Shown: positions 56,893 to 64,000 of the stretch, piece by piece | How the letters are laid out: each line of letters opens with the position of its first letter | How positions within the stretch are numbered: the stretch's first letter is position 1 | Assembly: GCA_036250195.1 (NCBI GenBank) | Contig: JAVHZZ010000001.1 | Coordinates: forward strand, 398,526,117 to 398,590,116 | Direction of reading: 5' to 3' | Origin: Mixophyes australis | Taxonomy: Eukaryota > Chordata > Amphibia > Anura > Limnodynastidae | DNA: 64,000 bases | The notes under the pieces: model-generated | What the model saw: the letters and a program-made list of their open reading frames with translations, nothing else | The model's database searches: none | Told to the model about the DNA's origin: nothing | Program-made: the position numbers and the translations under genes

Positions 56893-57545
56893 CACGCCTG
56901 GTTGCCTAGCAACCAGACGCGTCACTTCCCCTTCCGCCGGCCGGCCAGCTACGGACTTGGAAGCGTTCCCGTTGCTAGGCAACGGGACGCTGCATGAAGA
57001 TAGCGCTATGGCGCTAAGGAATGACTAGCGCTATGGCGCTGGAGTATGACAGCACTACTAGTGCTGAGGGCATTGGCTAGCAGCACTATTTAAGCCTCTC
57101 TGACCCCACTTCCTGTGCCAGAGTTTCAGGTCCTTTCCGGTCCTCCAGCGTTCCAGTGTTCCTGTGATTATCTGTGTCCTGACCCTTTCCTTCCTCCAGT
57201 TTATTGCCGTTTGCCTGTGACCATTGTGACCCGGATTGCCTTTACTACCCTTTTGGATCTCCCTTTTGTACCTCGCTGTCAGAACGTTATCGACCCGGCT
57301 TGACTCACTACCCCTTCGGATTCTCCTTGTGTACCTGCATTGCCCGCACCGTTGCCGACCCGGCCTGTCTGACATTCCTCGTGCTTCGCTATCTGACTCG
57401 TGGAAGGACCGCGACCTGCGTGTTTCCTGCAGCTAAGCCCATACCTCCTTGCGGGGGTTCCTGGTGAACACCAGGGGCACGTTAGACTCCGCACCTTCCT
57501 CCGAGTAGTGCCAACGATAGCAGGTACGCTATACTAGTCGTGACA
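56853..57545 (+). repeat. Gypsy 3' LTR
   Basis: It matches the 5' LTR over all 693 bp with about 11 substitutions and no indels. A purine-rich tract GTGGAGGAGGAGGGC (from about 56834) precedes it and is the likely plus-strand primer. Confidence 0.95.
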
Positions 57546-57550
57546 TGCAA

Positions 57551-59065
57551 TAACTAATTTGCTTAGAGGTAATTGCACTATATGCTTTAATATATCTTTT
57601 TACTGCATTATATCACGCTGCATGTAAAATAGAAACCTTCCTCTGGAGCTTTCACATGAATGTAGACCCATTGCATTTATCTTCATTAATTGAGTAAGCA
57701 ACTTAACCTAAGGGTTGACTCCTGAAGATTTTCATCACTGAAAGTGTTGAATGTATGTGGAATTGGTCTCGATGCAATAAGTGTATCCACAAACCGAGTT
57801 TTCACTTTTACTTTGGTGTATTATTTGTTTCTTTGCAATAAGTTATTGCTAAAGTGCTATACTTTATAAGTGTCAATAAAATATTTATTCATATGAAATT
57901 GTCACCACATGTGAGAATTGTTTGGAAGACATAGTTATTGTAAGAAAAAAGAGAAACCAGAAGTTTATTCACAATGGTGCACTATGGACTCCCAGGATTT
58001 TGTACTATATTTTTTATAATTTTATTTTAATTTATTTATTTTTATTAATTAATTTTCAAAAAAGGTAATAAAAAAAATTAGCGAAATAAGGATAAACAAT
58101 TGTGCATATGAAAACAAGGATGTATATCTAAACTAGCTGAATGCACTTTATAAGTCTCCTATATTATTAGAAGCTTTTGCAATCAATATATTCAGATATA
58201 ATAATAAGGTTAATTCAGTTGTCTAAGATTACATTTCCTTTACAATGCTATCACCTATATCAGAATAATGTTTTTATCTTGCTAGGTACTGACAGCAGTT
58301 ACTCCTCAAATACTTGTATTGTGCCTAGCTTGTAATTGTATAGTGGTTAATTCCACTTAATCTTCCAACATTTGTTGATAATTAATTGCCTTAAACAGCA
58401 GTATAAGTGATAATTATTACAGCCTATACTGCATGTAATAAATTAAATAACATGAAATATTCTTCCTGATCATAGAGAACTCGCAAACCTCTCTGATTTT
58501 AGTTCTAGCTGCAGTTAGAGGGAACTTGCTGCCTGGATTCATTTTCCCTAAGGACGGTACTTGGCTGTGTGCTACCATGGAAGCTTGGCTGATAGGGGAG
58601 AACTCCTATCTGTCTCCTAAACACTCCGTGTTTACTATCCTCCAACGGGACTAGAATTGCTAGGTTATATAGGAGTGATCTCCTTGCTGTCACCTAATTG
58701 CTCCGTATAAGCTAAACTGCAACCGAGATAAGATTATAAGTAATAATATCAGAACCTCTTGTAGACTGGCTTAGACTAAAGTGCATCCGGTGAAAATGCC
58801 AAGGCACGTTTCACTGGAGTATACTTTATCAAGGCAAATATTTTTCTCTTTTTGTTTGAAAAGGACATCGTTCTTCTAAGAAGGAAATCATAGAGCATCA
58901 TTTATATGGACTTTCTGTTTAGATGTTTAAACTGAGATTTGTATATTTAACTTCTAATTTTCTACACCCATTTTATTTTTATTTTTTTTACAACAAACAT
59001 ATTGTTTGAATGCACATAGTATAGCACCCAGTTAATGTATATAACATATATAAAAATAGCTCTAG
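57551..59065. other. Unassigned AT-rich DNA
   Basis: It continues the DNA in which the gypsy element landed. A short symmetric text near 58790-58850 ('ccaaggcacgtttcactggag') resembles a repeat end. Nothing else is supported. Confidence 0.45.
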
Positions 59066-60286
59066 GCGAGGGGGCATGGTTTGAGCGCCATTCTGCCCGG
59101 ACATGTTTCTGCAGAGCTCCAGACTCGGAGACAAAAAATGCACTTAATCAGTGAGATTTGCCGATAATATAGTAACTAAAGTGTCCCTGGCTACCAGCTA
59201 GTCCTGGGACACAACGGACTGCTATTGTCTACCAAGGGAACTCCCATGCTGAACGAAACAATGGGCAAGAGGGACTGGCTTACCCGCTACGGAGCTGCTG
59301 GTTCACCTCCCCCCTTCTAACTTACTTCCTTCCACCTCTACAGTATCGACAGGCACACGTTCCACCATACAGGCATATTTGCTCCCCGACCCCTGTTGCT
59401 CACCTGCGGCTTGGGACACCAGCACCGGTGAGTGCCCTTGTCCTGGGAGCTACTGCTGCACAATCAGCCCATCGGTGATAGCGGAGGTGTAAAAGGCCTA
59501 CATCTGACTCCATTGGGATCTATTGCAGGCTCTGCCGCTGGCAGCTCACTTCTGGTGAGGGCAACCACGGCTCCCCGAATTGACACCTTGACAGTCTCTT
59601 CCGATGGTAACAGCCAGTAGTGAGCAGTGAACACACCAACTGCCTAATCAACTTCCTCCCACCGAGACCATGCTCTCCTAACAGGTCAGGTTCTTACACT
59701 GACCTCCAGTACAATTCAGTGGCACCTTCAGCCATTATAATAAAAAAAAAAAAAGAGTGGCCTGTCACCGTAGTTCCCTATCCATATTGGAAGATTATTA
59801 ATAGAGCAGTGAGGGGGGAGACCCCTGGAGGTTGCCAAATACCCACCAGAAGATTTATCCCCAAGACCCATTCACATTTGGGATGATAAATAGGCAGACA
59901 GATCTATCTAAAATATAAGTAAAAGACTGAACAATATCTAGCATCCCTAGCTGAGTCACTACAGCCGCCTAGTGCCTGTCTCACAGTGACGCATCAGACA
60001 CTGACTCAGTCTACACCTTCAGTCTCTAGAGGCTTCCTGATACACTTCATCAATCTATACCCAGTGCAACGCTGTCAATGCCCATAGGGAAAGAAACCGA
60101 CGCACAATCTAGCGACTCAATGGGCTACTAATATATCGGGACACAGGGGAATCTATGGCACTTTAGTTCTACAATACCCCTTTCACAGTTACGAGAGAGA
60201 GAAAACTAACTAACCATTTACTAGGCTCTACTGTTCTATTTGCTGGATCTTGGAGAACTTGGTCACCTTCAGACCAAACCGTCACA

Positions 60287-60970
60287 ATGTCGCACAGAAA
60301 TAAAAAAATCACTCCTCCAAAAAAGGCCTCTATTTTCGCTCATTCTAAATAAAATGCCTCTTAATCGTTAGTGTCATCTCCAGTGCGTCAATTTCACTCA
60401 GACAATGACGACACTAGCTCTACTAGTAGAGCATCTATATTCACAGAACTGTGAGACATTATCAAGTCCTCCATCCAATCAGAAGTTCACACCGTTATAC
60501 AAGAGGAAATTAAAAAAGTGGTGACCGAGCTCTGTCAGGAAATAACAGCCACTAGCACGAGAACAGCGGACTTTGAGGAAACAGTAGACAAGGTTTGTCA
60601 TTTCCAGGAATTTGTGTCCACAGAATTATCTGAAATCTGCACGGACATGGAGTCGGTCAAAGAACATCTTGAGGGCATTGAGAACAAGACAGATGGAATA
60701 ATCTACGCATCTATAATATCCTGGAAAGCTGTAGATGGTGATCTGCTACTTAAATATCTGGAGAAACTATTCCGATACTACCTCCCTGATGCCTCCGCAA
60801 TAGATGTCGTAACAGACCGAGGTCACAGAGCCCTACGACCTAAGCCTTCTCCGAATCAACCACCCAGAGATGTCATTGTTTGATTCCACTACTATAAATA
60901 TAAGGAACAATATGCTTTGGCCACTCGAGCTGCCACATTACTTTCTTTCGAAGGAATGGCCGATCGTGAC
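60287..60970 (+). pseudogene. LINE B ORF1 relic
   Basis: ATG 60287 opens MSHRNKKITPPKKASIFAHS, then a stop. A frame at 60518-60883 carries a coiled coil (the LEGIENKTDG region, where 'LEDLENR' is usual) and the C-terminal RNA-binding part with DRGHRALRPKP and PPRDVIV (usual 'DRAHR...RPRDVI'). This marks an L1-type ORF1p. Stops before and after show decay. Confidence 0.7.
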
Positions 60971-61750
60971 TTTAATTAAGCTGCATTAGGAGAAGACTCC
61001 TTATATTTTCAAACGTTGATACATACATCCCGCTTTGATTTCAAGATCAACTCAGGAGACAAATACACTTTATTTGTTTATACAATACAATGCTAACATT
61101 GTTGCTTCTTAGTCTTAGATCCCAGATTGATTGATTGATTGATCACACTGATTACAATATGTATTAAGTTAGTAAGAATTCTCTGCCTCATGGTCTGGGG
61201 AACGCCATATCACCTAAAGTTCCCAGTAACTTCTGGACAGCTCCCTGGGTCACAATGCAGACGATCTTCTAGATTAGTCGTAAGACATCAACCCAGCTGC
61301 ATTTATGCTGAATATGCCTTAATTGACAATGTTGTTTATATTATTTTATAGTTTTCAATTGCTGTTACCTGTTAGGCTTAGTGTTTATCTGTTTTAATGT
61401 TTCTTGAAAGTATTATTGCTCCTCTCTTCTGTTTCTCTCTCCCACTCGAATGTTTTACAAAACACACACACATATGCTTACCTGTTCATAATGCCTAAGT
61501 TTCCCCCCAGCAAGTGTCCCTATTGTAACACAACCACTGCCCACATTCCCCAAGTATACAGGATGTACTGGCTTTGACTTTTGGAAGATATATCTTGCCA
61601 GTCAAGTTGTCTTCTCCCCTTTCTCTACATCCTTAAACTCCAACTAACCCTTTTCTCCCCCCTCTTAACCTCTCCGCCTCGGCCTGGCGTCCTGCTCCTG
61701 CAGTTATATTACCACAATCGATCTTGGTCTGATTATCACTGGTATCTGCC

Positions 61751-63640
61751 ATGACTCTTTCGGTTCTAACCATTAATGTTAATGGTCTCAATACTCCACA
61801 GAAACATACAATATTGCTTCAGTACCTGAACGGACACTCTCCGCAGGTTGCAATGCTCCAAGAACACATTTTAAAAATACTCACCAAAATCTACACTGTA
61901 AACAATACCCCCAAGTATTCTACTCAACCTCCTCCTAGAAGGTTAACGGTACAGCTATTCTTCTTCACCACACTCTCCCACTGACAGTTGAATCATCCTA
62001 TACAGACCCTCAAGGGAGATTTATCATTCTAATGGTTTCCCTCTTGAATGCACCAATCACTCTAGCCACGTTATATGCCCCCAATACCTCCCAAAATACC
62101 TTTTTCACTCACTTTTTGCCAGACTCCCACAATCTGGGGTGGGAAGAGTAATAATAGGAGGCGACTTTAATACTATCTTAAATATACGACTAGACCGCTC
62201 ACAACCAGCACTGCATAGCAATCAAGCTGCTCGTGAAAGTTGTAAACTACAATCCTTGCTCACCCAAGCTAACCTCTATGACACATGGCGGGTATAATAC
62301 TCTAATGATAGAGCCTATACTCACTTTTTGATACCACATGGCATTTACTCCAGACTAAATATACTTTTTGTAAATGCTCACATGATGAGGACCCTGAAAT
62401 CGGCTACCATTGCGCCAGTTCCTTGGTCTGGCTACTCAGCTATGATATTACGGTTTGACATCTTGCCACCTTTTACGCAACGTTACAGGTGGAGATTAAA
62501 TGACCATTTATTTCTTAAAAAAGAGAATATCAACATGAAACGATAGGCCCTACGTGACTTTCAAGCAGACAATGATAAAGATGTAACCACTCCCACGATT
62601 ACCAGAGCGGATGTTATTGTTTTCGCCAAGGAGGGACGGGAACCTAGTCACTGTGAGAGCAATCAACCTATCTCTCTACTGAACGTAGACTTAAAGCTAT
62701 TTGATAAACTACTTGCGAACAGGCTGGTTCGAGTGATTCCCACCCTGGTCCATCCAGACCAGATAAGCTTCATCCTCGCTCATCAAGGAGCAGACAAAAC
62801 AAGATGAGCAATTGATCTAACTGAGGTGGCTTAAGCCCCTGCTTTGGTGGAGTCTCTTGATACAGAAAAGCTTTTGACAGGGTCTCCTGGCCCTTTATGA
62901 GAGCTACTCTGAAGGCAATGGGATTTTGAGGCCAATTTTTTATGTGGACTAGCTTTCCTTTATCACAACCCCTCACCTACTGTCTGGGCTGTGTCGCCTT
63001 AATTCCATATTACAAATGGTACTCGACAAGGCTGCCCACCCGTTATTACGGTAATAGTGAGCTGAATTTCAGCTTGCGGCTCAGGGAGCTGCGAGCTGAA
63101 ATCCAGCGAGAAAACTACCATAATAACGGTATTTACGTGCACTATTACCGTGATAATGGTAATAGTGTGCGCGCCATGAGATTTTTGGCGTTTTCGCCAA
63201 CAATTGAATATGCCTCTTCTAGTCTATGCTGGAGATCCTGTGGACATGAGGGCTCATTCCTTCATATTTGGTGGTCATGCCCCAAAATTGTGAGATTTTG
63301 GCAAAAGGTTCACAATCTAATTTATAGGGTCACCTCAATACAACTTCCCCCCTGTCCTTCCTATTTGCTCCTACATAGACCTGTACCTGATATTGACAAA
63401 TGTACATCAGCGCTTGTAGGCCATATACTTAATCCTGCCAAATGTGTGGTAACAGCAAGCTGGAAATAATCGGAACCCCCCGTGCTGCTTGAAGTCATCA
63501 ATAGAATTTGGCAGACTTACCACTGTGAACATATCACAAGCATCATTAATGACCGATCTAACAAATTTCGATATATCTGGCAGCCCTGCCTTGCCACTTA
63601 CGGAGTGGACCAACCGGGACCCTCTTAATGCTGAAACTGA
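61751..63640 (+). pseudogene. LINE B ORF2 relic (endonuclease + RT)
   Basis: ATG 61751 opens LSVLTINVNGLNTPQKH, the L1-type endonuclease start. IIGGDFNTIL follows near 62150. RT text includes QPISLLNVDLKLFDKLLANR near 62666, a broken 'aekafDRVSWPF'-type site near 62865 and NGTRQGCP near 63015. Beyond the first double hairpin, the C-terminal CWRSCGHEGSFLHIWWSCPK segment appears at 63225. The RT catalytic FADD box is absent, apparently deleted where the hairpin sits. Many stops and shifts. Confidence 0.7.
63041..63214 (+). mobile_element. Double-hairpin element, copy A
   Basis: The first large hairpin spans 63041-63128 (CGTTATTACGG... closing with ...ATAATAACG, inner arms GAGCTGAATTTCAGC-like). 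The second is 63140-63167 (CACTATTACC and its complement). It ends TTTCGCCAACAATTGAATAT, GCC. The text parallels copy B. Confidence 0.6.
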
Positions 63641-63720
63641 CGCTATGGAATTAGTTACAATTCACATACTGAGTACTTAACAATCACCAAGATTCCAGGT
63701 CGGGCTTCCTCCCCATTCCT

Positions 63721-63911
63721 CGGAAAAACAACTACAGTTAATACGGTAATTTGTAGCTGGATTTCAGCTCGCGGTTCAGGGAGCTGCGAGCTGAAATCCA
63801 ACGAGTAAATTACCGCATTAACTGTTTTTCCGCGCACGATTACCATAATAATGGTAATCGCGCGCGGACCGCGGGATTTACGGCATTTCCGCCGACAATT
63901 GAATACGCCCC
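63721..63911 (+). mobile_element. Double-hairpin element, copy B
   Basis: The large hairpin spans 63721-63831 (CGGAAAAACA... closing ...TGTTTTTCCG; inner arms GGATTTCAGCTCGC and complement). The second hairpin is about 63831-63866. It ends CCGACAATTGAATACGCCCC. It is in the same orientation as copy A, 680 bp further on. Confidence 0.6.
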
Positions 63912-64000
63912 TATGACTTCATTTTATGGCTCCAATGTTTTATTTGTGCATGCTTTAATATCAGAGTACACTACATAAATTTCAATAAAAGCTGGAAAAA

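Larger units (their letters stand above)
42053..57545 (+). mobile_element. Ty3/gypsy chromovirus, interrupted by a provirus
   Basis: Two 693-bp LTRs (42053-42745 and 56853-57545) have TG...CA ends and differ at about 11 positions by eye. A 5-bp duplication TGCAA flanks the element (42048-42052 and 57546-57550). The order gag, protease, RT, RNase H, integrase, chromodomain is that of Ty3/gypsy chromoviruses. Removing the 9862-bp provirus and one copy of its CTAC duplication leaves about 5.63 kb, a normal size. Two frameshifts and one stop in pol show that this copy is not autonomous. Confidence 0.95.
59066..64000 (+). mobile_element. Decayed L1/Tx1-like LINE (LINE B)
   Basis: A GC-richer 5' part begins near 'ctaggcgagggggcatgg'. 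It is followed by an ORF1 relic, an inter-ORF part with ATTGATTGATTG near 61131, an ORF2 relic, and a 3' end TTCAATAAAAGCTGG with poly(A) at the window edge. Two double-hairpin sequences interrupt its 3' third. The element may continue past the window only by its poly(A) tail. Confidence 0.75.

Noticed and set aside
1..64000. Host protein-coding exons or tRNA/rRNA genes
   Set aside because: No frame outside mobile elements had a recognisable domain, and no cloverleaf or rRNA core was recognised by eye. Small exons could still be missed without transcript data.

Overview
The window is vertebrate-type, repeat-dense DNA with no recognisable host gene. The mix of hairpin MITEs with GGGGTAAATG-like ends, many non-autonomous hAT elements, L1/Tx1-like LINEs, a chromodomain Ty3/gypsy element, a Tc1-like relic and an endogenous retrovirus points to a large amphibian (probably anuran) genome. 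That assignment rests on repeat style alone and is an inference.

Layout. 1-6 kb: AT-rich DNA with a multi-hairpin element (343-905), a long-TIR element (2456-3163), paired hairpin MITEs (3826-4089) and an LTR-like fragment near 4530. 6-10.6 kb: antisense LINE/SINE tails carrying a 193-bp hAT MITE (6550-6742), then a 2.2-kb non-autonomous hAT (8429-10608) filled with tandem arrays. 11.8-14 kb: a hairpin-rich fragment, AT microsatellites and a repeat bearing a CTCF-like motif. 14.5-19.6 kb: a decayed L1/Tx1-like LINE (LINE A) with an internal duplication. 20-22 kb: MITEs, a LINE/SINE tail and a hAT (21181-22072). 22-27.6 kb: mostly unassigned, with an antisense LINE RT fragment. 27.8-29.3 kb: a hAT with a perfect 8-bp TSD. 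30.9-34.7 kb: a solo LTR with a perfect 5-bp TSD, split by hAT-derived, G-rich minisatellite DNA. 37.9-39.5 kb: a hAT with a perfect 8-bp TSD whose core is a 22/44-bp satellite array. 40.8-41.8 kb: a Tc1-like relic. 42-57.5 kb: a Ty3/gypsy chromovirus interrupted by a complete retroviral provirus. 59-64 kb: a second decayed LINE (LINE B) holding two copies of a double-hairpin sequence.

The centrepiece is the nested locus at 42053-57545. The gypsy element has 693-bp LTRs (about 11 mismatches by eye) and a TGCAA target duplication. Inside its pol gene, on the opposite strand, sits a 9862-bp provirus with 839-bp LTRs (about 6 mismatches by eye) and a CTAC duplication. The provirus carries gag (one in-frame stop), open pol and open env, with a gammaretrovirus-like layout. 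The LTR divergences agree with the nesting order: gypsy first, retrovirus later.

A second theme is that each of the larger non-autonomous hAT copies except 21181-22072 contains an internal minisatellite, and one array type recurs in opposite orientation in two different insertions. These elements look like carriers or seeds of tandem repeats. All identifications come from reading motifs, ends and duplications in the sequence; no database search was run.
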